Shown one piece after another: positions 24,848-37,500 of a stretch of DNA of 64,000 nt (positions within the stretch are counted from its first letter, which is position 1; each line of letters opens with the position of its first letter). The stretch lies in contig JAITYX010000143.1 of assembly GCA_021018815.1 (NCBI GenBank), forward strand, positions 310,001 through 374,000. The letters run 5' to 3'. A model generated the notes under the pieces. That model worked only from the letters and a program-made list of their open reading frames with translations, was not told the origin of the DNA and ran no database searches. The position numbers and the translations under genes were made by a program. The stretch comes from Talinum fruticosum (taxonomy: Eukaryota > Streptophyta > Magnoliopsida > Caryophyllales > Talinaceae).

Positions 24848-27221
24848 CAGTTTAATTGTAGCTATTTACCAGTTGTCTGTCAGTGACAATCGAAAACAAT
24901 AACCATCTAAGTTGAAGAGATCCCTTGTTCATTTTCCCAACCCAGTCCCCACGCTTCTTTCTCTCTCCTTGAGGAAGAATTCTAATGGTTTTGAGTTATA
25001 CATATGAAATGGCAGAGGTAGTTAGGTTGAGTGCTTAGGGCTGTAACGTGATAGATGGTTTGAATCTGTACTCAAGAGATCCTCCCAAGATAGACTTGCC
25101 AATGTCAAAGAAATTCTGTTTCTTGCATTTCTTAGACGTCCCGTCCTAATAATAAAAATGCAAATTATGCTTCCAAATAAAATACATCATGCGGAAGAGT
25201 AATAGGGAAGTGATTCTTTAATCTCTATTTCTTAAGCCTGAGAAAGCTGAAAACTTTGGCACGAGGGGAGAAGATTTTTGGAGAAAAGGAGGGTAAAAGA
25301 AGAGCAAAAGAGGGAGGGATACATGTGTGCAAGTGCAAGAAAGAAACTTTGGTGGAACAAGATTACTTTATTTTCTCTCTTCTGGAAGCATCAGAATAAG
25401 AACACGATCTTCGCAAAGATTACCTCCTTCTGGAGATGCCCTTGGCGGTTCTGCAACTTTTGATTTTTATAAAGGCAAGATAACAAAGTCAACATTTGCC
25501 AGAATCGAACCCAGTTCCTTGAAATTGTTTAAAATTGGGAGGAATACGATGACATTATTAAGCCAATTCTGCATCAAAATGCCAAATGCAATTCAACTAC
25601 ACATCAGCAAATAACTCCACGGTGGAATAAAGCAATTCTGATATAGATATCAACAAGAAGATGTACATGACAAGTTATGTCCTGAAGATGCAAGAATAGA
25701 TACTCCCCTGCTACTTGTTTTGGTAGGAATTTGTCTTTCTGGACTCACCAAAGCATGTGATTCACATAAATAAACCACCACTCAACTTAAACCTAAAGCC
25801 ATGTTTTCTCCCTAATGCCTAGGCACCTTCGCAAGCAAACCCAACAGCTCAAGCTCAAGTACTCGCAATAAAAACTGAGTCACGGGGTGGACTGAGGGCA
25901 TCTAACTTAACATGTACATGGTAGTCAACACAGAATCCCACATTTCCTCTAACTCGTGAGGTTAGTAGGAATTTAGAATTATTAGTATTAATTAACAGAA
26001 GACAAAGATCTCATTTCAATGTCCTCGATTACTTGTTCGAGGGTGTCACCTTGTACATATACACGAGGAGGCAAACCCTCTGATGGGGAATCTTTGTTGA
26101 AGAAGCAAACATTGTGAGGGCAGATTTTGGAAATGATCAGTTACAATTGTGATTGTGAAGAAGGTGATAGTAGCAAACACACGGAACCAACGCAATGTAG
26201 TAATGTGGGTCCTTGTTTTAGACAAAGGCAGGTTCAACTGTGAGGGGTTGAAATCCACAAGACTTGTTTTAGTTTGGTTGAAATTGAGGCAGAAAACAGG
26301 TTGAGTGTTGTTCAAGGCTGGTGCCATTAATCTGCCAATTATTATAATCAAGTGTCCCCTAAAAAATAAAAAATTAAAAAAACAACCAATGAGCTACAAG
26401 GCATGACTCAACTGTTGATTTTTTTTTTGCATCCTGGAACAAGTTTTGTGGAAATGGGAAGTTGTACCTTGGAAATCCTATGCGATTTATGTTGCATCTG
26501 ACTTTGATTAGCTAATGGAAGTAAGTTCCTTGCAGAAGCAGAAAGGAAATTAAAACTACTTACCCCAAATTGGTGGGCGAGATTCTCCCACCATCTTCCA
26601 ACTATGTAGCAACTTTGACTTCAGTTAAGCGGAAACCATTCTCCTAATCAAATGTCTTTAACACAATTTTTTACTATTAAAATAATTATCATCCAAATAA
26701 GCATGCCTTAAACATGAGTCAGAAATGCTATGGGTCGTGTCTCGGAGGTCCCCGTACATGGATATACTACTACTATAGATCAAATTATTATAGCATCATG
26801 CGTTTCCCACTCTTTTACGGGTACCTTATAAAATGAGTAGGATTAAGACATACAATTAATTAAGTTTAGCCTGTATTAATAAAGTCGTAGGACTACGAAG
26901 ATCTTAACGAAAACAATAGTATAAGAAAAGAGGGGCCCATGAGGGAGTGGCAAGTAGATACAGGGCGAAAAATGGACGGCATGTCAGACTTAGATTAAAT
27001 GTTAGATTAATTGGGGATTAATGGAGTGCATACTTAAGCAAGAAGAAAAAGGAAATAGTTAAAGGGGAGGGGGGTTTAGATAATGAAGGGTTAGGAGTGG
27101 GAGAAGGCAAGGCAAATTTTATTGCCGGCCAAGGTGGGTTTCTTGCAAGAATAGGCTTCAGTCATCAAGAAGGCTGTTGGAGTTGTTCACGTCACCCCAC
27201 ACTACAATCGTATATCATTTT

Positions 27222-27268
<47 letters not shown>

Positions 27269-30200
27269 TGGGAGTAATTGTCAATCACGTGGGTTGTGAG
27301 GAGGGGTACAGAATAGTGAGTGGTAGACCACAAAAAAAAAAACTGTTTGAAGGAGAGGACAAGTTTTGGTTTTGGGTAAACAGAGCAGAGCTGAGCTTCA
27401 TCACCAGATTCGGTCAATTACACTATAATACAATACAATACATAAAAGATTGGGACCCCCCCCACTCCTAACACCAACATAGTAGCGATTCAACAATCAC
27501 AGTAAAATTTTATAAGGGCAAGATTGTGATTTCATATGAATAACATTAGATTACTGAATACCTAGCAGACAGGGAATTGATTCATCAATAGCAACAGGCA
27601 ACAGGCAACAGGTAACAGGTTTTAGTGAGCGTAGGTTGACTTGACTGGCTCCAATTCCAAACCACAACCACTTTTAGATGCCTCTCTCTCTCTCTCTCTC
27701 TGCCTCTGCCTCTGCCTCTGCCTGTTTGGACAAGTAACAGCACAGGGACAGGGCTACCTTTCTATCTCTGCGCAATCACGCCTCCTTTCCTTTCCTTTTT
27801 CTTCACTTTCTCTGTTTTTTGGTGCAACCACACCTGTGAAACTCCAGACTCCAGACCTTACCCTATATAGACTATGGACTCCTCTCATCTGCCTAAAACC
27901 TAAGCGATACCTCCTCTTCAATTCTCAACGACCAATTCAAAACCAAATGTTATATGCAACCACCTCATTATCTACTTCTTGTTCCAATTTCGCTGCTGTA
28001 ATCATTGCACACAACTTATTTACAGTCTAATCTTGGTTCCCCATCATATAACACGTATACAAAAAAAAAAAAAAAGTAAACAATTACTAATGAATGATAG
28101 ATCACAAGAGCAAGTTTGGAAAAAAGCAGCTTGGACAGTTGAGAGGTCAATTTCGGGCTATCCATGAGTTGCTTGTCCAAGAGGGTTTAACTTGCTTCAA
28201 CAAATAGAGAGGAACCCAAGCTCATGAGCTCATTCAAAGATTCACACATGTAGGCAACAACCAACATGATGACGTATGGAACTACTCAAGGAATAATATC
28301 ATCAAATCTTTTTATTGCTATGCTTTGCAACTCGAGCATTACATTACACATGACGGCATGGCAATGGCATGTACAACTAGTCAACCACCAAAACTTACTA
28401 CATTATGCAATCAGAAAATACAGCACATAGTCCATTTAAAGCAAGACGGGGGCCTCCAACTGGATAGTGGGCGCACATGCAAATTGTTATTTCTGGCCAG
28501 TAGAGTAAACACACTTCTCAACGCTCATTTTCGGCAAAGGATGGAAGTGCAAGAGAAGCAAAAGCAAATCACTACAAGGCATGGGAAGAGGGAGGGGAAA
28601 AAGAAGGAATTGGCAACTCCTTTTTCCCACTGTTTCTACTAATGAGTGGGAAACAAATGAAATGGACATTTCTATCACTTGGTCGAGAAAGGAGTAGAAA
28701 AGAGAGAGAAGAAATGCATCTAACTATAGTTATCTATACCTTTTTCTCTTTGTTTCGTTCCAGACTCCTACAAACAGATGTGGTTTAGGACGAAAGCCTT
28801 CCTCTCACACCATGATAATTTACGCCTCCTCCTATTTGCTCATTCTAGCTTCAGATAGGAAATAAATCATTTTCTCCGATGCCCCCACCACTTCTATCAA
28901 TTCTTGTCAAGCAAAGTTAAAATAAGTAGGTAGCTAGGCTTCCAGGCCTCAAATGAAGAAACAATAGCCCTAAAGACCTTGTAATGGAAACAGGCCATGG
29001 ATTTATTAAAATATATTTCAAGACAAATCAACAAACTAGATTATTTGTAGCTTCTGCAGTTCCACTACAATATATCTACAGAAGAGAAAGCCTCAGCCGT
29101 CAATAAGTCAATTATACACTGAGCTGATATTAAGTCAAGCAAATCGGGCATCAAACTTTGATTTCATTCTGAGGTGTCATAAGTTGGCATAGTTATACAA
29201 TTATGGCATTAGAAAGTGATGTGACACCATTTGAAACTATGCAGAACCTCATGATCCAAAATCAATGTTGGAGAAATCCTTTAAATAAACCATATCTTAG
29301 GGTGCAATTATTTCCTTGTAATTATGAAATGTAAGAACGGTAAGTAAACCCCCTCCCCCCCAAAAAAAGGGGAAAAAAAGGAAAAAGGCTTCAAACATAT
29401 TTGGCTTTCACATTCATGATCCATTTTACCGTCAATTGTACATTGCAGATTCAGTCGCACAAAACAACATATAACATGAACAGAATAACACGGATTTGGG
29501 TCAGAAATGAATCTTTCAGGGGCTACACTGGTCTCCATATGCAACCTATTTAACTTGTTTTTGGACAGAGGGTGGCATCCCTTAACATTATTGTTGCAGT
29601 TACTTCAGTCTTTATATTTATAATGTCCTAATTCTGTCTGTCATCACAATAAAGAAGGAAATAGCAAGGGAAAAATAAGTTTTTGTTTCTTGTCTCTGGA
29701 CATCCTAAATACTGAGACCACTCATCCTAGTTCGAAGATCAGCCTCAATAAGAATTATTAAGCTCACTTCATTAGCATTGTCTCTAAGGTTTCTGCCTAT
29801 CTACGAATTCACATTCATGCTCAAGCAGACCACCAAATAACATCAGATGATGTCAGTATAATCACCTCAAAGACAAGTTGGAAGCTGAAGATTCCATCCA
29901 TAAAACCCAATGCCTAATGCAACCTTTCAAAACTAGAAGAGACAATGTCCCATGGCCAACTAACTACCAACAAAAAAATCATATGAAAATCTTAAGCTTA
30001 TTAGATGATTAGCTCATAAAAATAACACATGAGCCAAACACGTGAAGACATAAGAATAATGTAAGTTTACTTCCAACACTCAGTAGTGGAGCTGCTATTT
30101 ACTTATTAGCTATTACACCCATTATCCTTAATCCAGCCGAAAATGACATAGCATTCCAATAAGGCAACAATCAAAATAGATTAAATACTCCAAATACAAG

Positions 30201-30631
30201 GTCTCAGGTAACGAGAGGTTACTCACTTAAATAATCGACAACTTTCTTCACATCCTTGGGACAGATCCAATTTGCTTAAACAAGAAAAGACATTGAGCCC
30301 TTCCAGCAACTCTGGCCAGATATCTAGTATTTAAAAATTATAATCAACCAGTTTGTGTGCCAACAACAAATAAACATCCCTTTCTCATAAATACTTAAAT
30401 TGTGAACTTAACAACTACTTCATGATAATAGAGAAAACACCCCAACACTAGACTTAAGGCTACTTATATGAAATTTTCAAAGTCAAGCAGTCATAATTTC
30501 CATCAAATAACAGATGCAATTTCACAACAAAATTTTTATGAATATTGAAGCAAGAAAGATCTTCATACAGATACAAAAGGATCATTGAGGATGAGATCAA
30601 TCTGTAAGCTTATCCTTCTTACTAAGTGTAG
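24848..30631. other. 5.8-kb interval without a recognised gene
   Basis: Only short frames without family resemblance are present on either strand. It includes a (GA)22 array, an A-run near 28063-28075, and CTCTG repeats near 27690-27720. The NAC 3' untranslated region should lie within the first few hundred bases. A non-coding transcript cannot be excluded. Confidence 0.55.
27223..27266. repeat. (GA)22 microsatellite
   Basis: Forty-four uninterrupted bases of GA. It lies 3.1 kb upstream of nothing recognisable and is not in a transcript I can define. Confidence 0.95.
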
Positions 30632-32690
30632 TCAAGAATCTTGCCCCATCTGCTCACTTTCACCGGTGTTAGCATCACATGATTTCGAAGACGGTGGCGC
30701 TGAACATGCTTTGAGCACTGCTTCATTCTGAGGGAAGGATAGTGTTTTCAATAAAAAATTAGATGTCGGCCATTCAAAAGAAGCATTGAAGTTGCAATCA
30801 CATAAGAATACTGATTCCGCTGTAAACAAACTGGAGAAAAATACATCCATATTGTGAAGCTATTCGCTTCATGAATGCATGGAGTTTGTAACTTTAGGCT
30901 ACAAGCCAGCTGAGTGCTTTTTGTAAAAAATAAAAATAAAAATTAAGAGTCTCAAAGAGACAAGTGCCATAGGGAATACAGCGCGGAAGACACAGCAAGT
31001 AAGCTTAATCTCAATAAAATCAGTTTTTCACTGTATTACATACTGGAAACATCTAAGTGCTGAGCACAATTTATAAGCAGCTAAGCAGACATCCATTGAT
31101 ATTTACATAGACAGAATGCTGGATCATACCCAATATGAAAACAGATAAAGAAACACGTTGAAACAGGCGCAAAAATCAATGGTCAATATTTCAGGTGAAA
31201 TGGGAGAAAGTCATGAAGGCCTCTGGAAAGCACATGAAAAACTCCCCCGGGCAGCTATCCTCCTCCTCCAGCTTGTCAGACATTTCAAGGTTTGTTTTCA
31301 TTTAAGGTCTCTCAGAAACTTGACCTTGTTGCCATTAAACATTTTCTCTTTTTCCATTTGGTTTTTTGGGTGCTGGACTTCAATCTGATTGATGTTGTAA
31401 GTATCATTTCTTTTCTCCGGGTCATGCTGGAAATACTGAAACATATGGCTTTTTAACATACTCATTGCGCATGCTTTCAAAATCACTGTTTACCAGGCCT
31501 GTTCATATATGTCTTTAGAGGTAAAGCTATTGCATCTGACCCCTTCCAAATCCTACTTAGGCACAACTACAAGTTATGGATTCATATACAAGAAAACTCT
31601 ATATATTTATCACTTTTAAAAAGTAAAACACTGAGGAAATGCGGTAACAGGAAACAGAATCCTGAAGCAATTATGGAACTACAGAAAGAATTAAAAAAAT
31701 CTTGTAGTCGAACTTCAAAATTAATTATCCTTCATACTAAACAGAAGAAATTGTTAGCATAGTCATTGCTATCCAAGCCAGGAAACTCATCCTCATCGCA
31801 AGAAGCTATAAGAGCATGACATAGCAACTAAGAAGAAAGTTATACCAATCTACATGAAAGGCATTTGATAAAAGTTATTTTTCTTTCCTTTTCCCCTTCC
31901 CCCTGCCCCCCAAAAAAAAAAAAAAAAGTATAATTTTGTTGGTCCACTAGGTTTCCAAGAAGCAGCCTCCAGTCCTATCACGGGGTCGCAATAGCAGTTA
32001 ACAGTTAGCATTATGCTCCTCCTGCCCCAGATCCCACGAAAAAAACAATTTATAGCTTCATAATCGTCATGTTAAGGGGCAGTGAATCATGTCATCCTCA
32101 ATCCAATCAGCCCCCCCAAAATGCCAATCCACCAATTACAAGTTTATGTGATAGTATATGGTTATGAGCACAGCAGAAGGCTTGTACATCAAAATTCATA
32201 CATCTCAGTATTGTGACAGATATAGATTGTGGTTCCAGTAATTAAAAAATATATTTAGAAAAGCAACAGTTAACCCAATATAGAGCTGCAAAAGCAAGAG
32301 AGATATAAAAAGGTCAATTTTCTCCGCATTTTAAGGTTAAGGACATATCACCAGGTTTCTGAGAACGAGTGCATAAATATCAGCAATCAACAAAAACCCT
32401 AGGGTTTAGGCAGTCTATTTCTAAGCTAACAAGGAAAGAGGGGAAGGATATTCATAGCCGTTGAAAATCTAACTAATAGTAATAGATGGGCGAAGAATAA
32501 AAATTGAAGGCACAAATAGAGAGTGAATTCTGAAATTGAAGAAGAAGAATACCTGCCAAACACGAAGAAGGCGCTTCTTGGCGTTGGCCTTGCGAGTAGA
32601 AGTAAGCTTGATTCTCTTCCAAACAAGACCGCCAGAGTCGTGCTTCTTCACTATCTCCATTACTCTGGTTCCCCAGAATGCTCCCATTCC

Positions 32691-32696
<6 letters not shown>
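30632..32696 (-). CDS. Conserved small plant protein of unknown function, two exons
   Basis: Exon 1 is 32696-32553, exon 2 is 30727-30632, joined across a 1.8-kb intron with GT/AG borders and phase 0. The product is 79 residues from the first ATG (MAGMGAFWG) or 76 from the second (MGAFWGTRVMEIVKK, start 32687). The body is strongly basic: HDSGGLVWKRIKLTSTRK, then ANAKKRLLRVWQNEAVLKAC, followed by a Ser/Pro-rich polar tail ending GQDS. I recall near-identical small proteins in other plants, with the exon join in the same VWQ|NEA place, but I cannot attach a function. There is no signal peptide or membrane segment. The 5' leader is a CT/GA tract. The gene is missed easily because neither exon exceeds 150 bases. 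Confidence 0.82.
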
Positions 32697-32721
<25 letters not shown>

Positions 32722-34512
32722 CCTCCTCCAAACTCTGCTGAAATTGGCACTCCACTGAACTGCTGATTCTGGTTGCTGAGGGCTGCCGTGAGGCCTGTGG
32801 GGGCAGTTTCCTTTTTTCTTCTCTTGTTTCTGGTTGGAAGGGGAACTCAATACACGCAAAGCTTTGTGGGCTGGGAATTTTGAAGGTTGGTATTTAGGTG
32901 GTTTCGGCCCATCTGGAAACTCTCCATGATTTCAGATGCACTTGGTCAGTGTCGTACAATATAAAGTTTCCTTTTTTTTTCTTTTTTCCAGTGTTTTTTT
33001 AATGATAAGAGTAAGACCGTGTTTTATTTACCTGTAACGAGTTATAAGACGAATTGTAAGGAGTTATAAGTCATTTGTAAACTTAGCTATAATATCTGTA
33101 AGGTAGTTGTAAAAATTGTAAGCGTTATAAGGTAAAGTTAAGTAGAACGAGAGGCTAACGGATGTGCAAAATCTATTTATGTAGAAAATTATAGAGAGTG
33201 AACAAGCTAATCCTATAGAAGTTTGATGTCTTTATACCCCTCCCATTGTAAATTTGAAAAAAAAGATAAATAGTTTTGAAATGAGTTAAACAGAAAAGAG
33301 CAAGTTGGGCTAATAAAAGAAATGATATTTGTAGACTATATAGTTATGAAATTGGGAAGTGTTGTAGAATGGCAGGCACAAGTGAATGATAATGAGTAAT
33401 TTATGATGTTAATGAGTAGGGAGGGAGGGTTGTACGAAATTGAATACATACATGTTGGAATTTTGGCATTAGCTGGGAAATGTGTGGTGTAATAGTACGT
33501 GTATGTGTATCCAAAGTTGGTAATGCTTGATCAATGTAATCTAAACTAATAATAAACGACTTTTGACCATACAAAGTGTTGAATGATCATCCAGTCAAAA
33601 GGCTAATACTGAAGCCATCTTGTAAACTTATGTATGCCCCGCCCCCATCATTCTCGTCAGCAATGAGGCTGCTCATAAATCATTTATTTCTCTTTCTTCC
33701 CCTCCACCCTCCAATTACAAACAATCCAACAAATAAAAAATCATATTATATTATCAAACATTATACTACTCCTTCCTTATCAATTATTTTTATAATCCCT
33801 AGCACGAGTTTTGATATTTATCATCTGCATATTCTAATAAAAACTATATCAATTTTAATATGAACAAAACGGGACTTAATAAATGGCAAGATATCGACAT
33901 GCAATTGTAATTGGATTTAAAAGAAAGCAATGAAGATTGCGTTTTATGGGAAGAATATAATTTATAAAAATTTACAAATCTTATATGAATTTAGATAGGA
34001 GTTTTTGATATTTGAATTTGTATGGGGGATAGAATGAATATGAAAGTAGTTAAAATTGTAGGGAAGTAGTCATCAAGCAGGAGTCAAGTCAACAAAAGAT
34101 GGATTGGATTGGATTGGATTGGATGAATAATCTCCGTTCAGCAGTGCGCGCTTTTGTTGCGTTGCGTTGCGTGCTTCATTCATTGATTTTTACTCAACTA
34201 GCATTAGACTGAGAGAGAGAGAGAGAGAGAGAGGCACTCCTGATGCCTTCATGGCTTCATCATCGTAATTTCATTATTCTAAGACGACGACGAAGAAAAG
34301 AGAGAGAGAGAGAGAGAGAGAGAAGGTCCATTTTCCAAACTCAATTTAATAAAAATAAATAGACCAGACCACACACCGAGGACCGAATAAGAAGAACAAC
34401 GCCAGTGAATGAATGAATGTTCAACTCATTCATCCACACTTGTTCAATCATCCATACCATACGCAGGTTTCTCTCCCCCTCCATAATCAATTCTCAGGCT
34501 CAGCTCCCCGAT
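32697..34512. promoter_or_regulatory. Shared upstream region between the small-protein gene and the BAR-domain gene
   Basis: 1.8 kb between divergent start codons. It begins with (CT)n at 32697-32720, the leader of the small-protein gene. It contains GA arrays at 34211-34233 and about 34300-34323, GGATT pentamers near 34106-34122 and GCGTT/TTGCG repeats near 34155-34170. Around 33030-33150 the motifs TTGTAAG and GTTATAAG recur several times without a gene. Confidence 0.5.
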
Positions 34513-37500
34513 ATGAAGACTTCCTTCAAGAAATTACTCCTTCACCATCATTGTCATCATCGCAAGCACCCAAACATTCAGCCTCTTGCTAAATTGGACG
34601 ACCTTCATAAGGCTTCTCAGGTCCCTCTCTCTCTCTCTCTCTCTCCCCCTTCACTCCCTCTGCGTTTTTAAGGCTTATTCAATCATTTCACTTATGGTGC
34701 TTTACATATTATTTATTACTCAAATTAATCAGATTGTAATTGTAATTTCACACATTTATGATTCGACCTCATGGTCTAATTAACTTTCTCAACCCTTCCT
34801 CAATTAACTGCCGACTACTATGATCAACTGATGATCACAACTGTCAACAACTATGATGAATTCATGATCAGAATGACTCTACCACGTGCGATACCCAAAT
34901 GAATTTGTCCTGAAACAACGGGAAAAACGGAGGCGATTCGCCAAATTCCACCAGCGATTTAAATGCATTGCCGACTTATTCTTCTCTCCTTTAATATCCA
35001 AAGGGAGTCCTTTACAGCTTCAGTTTCTGATATATGTAAATTAAAATACTCAGGATATGCAAGACATGAGAGACTGCTATGATAGTCTACTCTCTGCTGC
35101 TGCTGCTGCAACAAATAGCGCATACGGTAAGTGCCTTAGTTTTTTGTTGTTGTTGTTGCCATAGCTAATTGTTCCCTTTTATCTGACCTTTAGTCATATA
35201 AGTGATGGACCCCGGCACTGAATGCAATTCATTAGCTCTCTATTGATTTCTAAGCTTCTTTCTTTTTGAATTCAAGGGTACTTCTTTGCTTCTTCCTACT
35301 TATTCTGTCCCAAAATGATTGTCCAACTTAATTGCAAATTGGCTGTGAGAGTCAAGCATCATTCCATAGAACCTGACGCGTACTTGCTCTCGCCTGAGTT
35401 ATCTATTCAGTATTCAATAAGTTTTTTCTGCTGACTCAATCAGTGTAACGACCGTCGAACTATGAATGCCTGCCCTGGACAACAGATTGCTATGCAGCCT
35501 ACGTACTAGGGTTGAACATTGTGGAAGGAGGATATATGATGCATGTGGCATTTACTTATAATGGTATCATCCTTTCAGTCACAGATGTTGTGACATACTG
35601 CAAAAAGACATGTCATGCTGCTGACCAAGTGATTGGATAACCTTCCTTTGATTAATAATGTATACTTTGGTTATGTTTTTTACTGAATGACTATGTTTGT
35701 TGTTGCTAGCTCAATTGTAGCCATTTTGCATAATTGGCTATTGTTATGTTTCTAGGGGATTGTGGTTTCTTCCTATCCGTAACATGCCATCATTGTGTTG
35801 TGATGAATGAAATGAATAACTATAGCTAAATTACTGAGATTAGGACACTATTTACTGTCAATAATTTCAATTTTCAACTGAGGCCCTGTTTTTCACTCAC
35901 TACTAAGTTGCTTTGCTTTCAGAGTTCTCCGAATCATTGCGAGAAATGGGTGTTTGCCTTCTTCAGAAAATTGAACTGAATGATGATGAAGAGACCGGTG
36001 AGCTTCTGATATCTGATTATCTTGCAAAAATGTTTGGAATTTGTGGAGCATCTGCATTTGATATTCCCGGTCTTGCTTGCTACCTTACCCTTTTCTCTTC
36101 TCCCATCTTCCTTTTTCCTTTTCCCCATCTTTTTCTCTGTATGGAAGATGCTGTTGTCCCATGTTTTCTCAGCATCGGATTCTTAACAGGAATTCTTTTT
36201 TATGCGACACAGCATCTTCCTGCTGCTGCTTTTTATAATTTGAAATGACTGTAGCATAGTTCTTGTTCTGTGTTTCCTTTGAGCACATAAAAGGTATCAA
36301 TCTTGGTGTATGTGATACCTAGCACCTCTTATTATGAACATCTTCAGCTGTACTTTTTGATATTTTTTCATCGGAATATAATGCAAAGCAATTTGTTTAT
36401 CTTCAGGTAAAGTAATGATGATGTTGGGGAAAGTGCAATTTGAACTTCAAAAACTTGTTGACCATTATGTGAGTCCTGACTCCTGAGAATATGCTGGTCC
36501 TAGTTGCCTAAAGTCTCTTTTATTTGCTTCTTTGTGCAGCTAATCTTCTGTTTGCACTTTGCAGCGTGCTCATATTTGTCAGACTATCACGGTTCCATCA
36601 GAGTCTCTTATTAATGAGATTGACACTCTTGAGGTTTGTCCCTTCAGCCACCTCCTGCATTGTTTGTGGTCATTCATAATATTGATAGCATCATCTGTGT
36701 TCCATGTCAGTGTCTTTGATTTGATTCTTTCGCATTTAAAGCTTAATGCCTGGTTGTCAGTTCACTATATGTCCAGCTTTTGCTTGGAAATTATGTTATA
36801 AAGAAATTAGGAATTTATACGGAGATCAAGAGACTGCAGGACCTGGTTTGAGCTAACCTGTCTGTGACTTAGCTACCTTAGTTATTTGACCTCATGAGGT
36901 CTACATCATTCCTTGTGACCCTTGCCATTGGAAATGGATACAGCAGAAGCAGATGCTTCAGATCATGACTTTTATCCTCTCTTGCAACTTCTACTAAGTA
37001 CATCTGGTTATGATAACGTAGTTCATACTTTCTTTGAAGACTATATGTTTTGGTATCAAATATGGAATGCTTCTGCTATATCTCTTCGACAATCCTATCT
37101 TGCCTTGACTCGGTGTCGTTATATTTCGATATGACATGGGAGAAATAATAAGTCATCTCATTAACATTTTGTGGTATTCCTGCAGCGTCCCCCTTTCACT
37201 TCTCCAATAGCTGGAGAACATTAGTTACCTTGTGGAGAGTTGAGATCAGCTTTATTCTAGGCATTTCTCTTGACTGATTTTATTTTCATGTGTCCTTGTC
37301 TCGTCATTGTTTATGCAAAAACCACAAAGATGTGCCTGAGTTTATAGATGAAATATAGAATGCTTTGTAGGGTCTGATTTCGCTTTTCAATACCCAACCC
37401 TCCTTTTTCACCTGCTACTCGCATGTGTGTGTTCATCTAAGCAGGACTGTGGACTTCTGTAAAGTTATAAGTTCTCTTTGCTTTGACTTGCTTTCTGTTG

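Noticed and set aside
25501..25514. Minus-strand GGTTCGATTCT resembling a tRNA B box
   Set aside because: The flanking bases do not pair as a T arm and no A box or acceptor stem is present.
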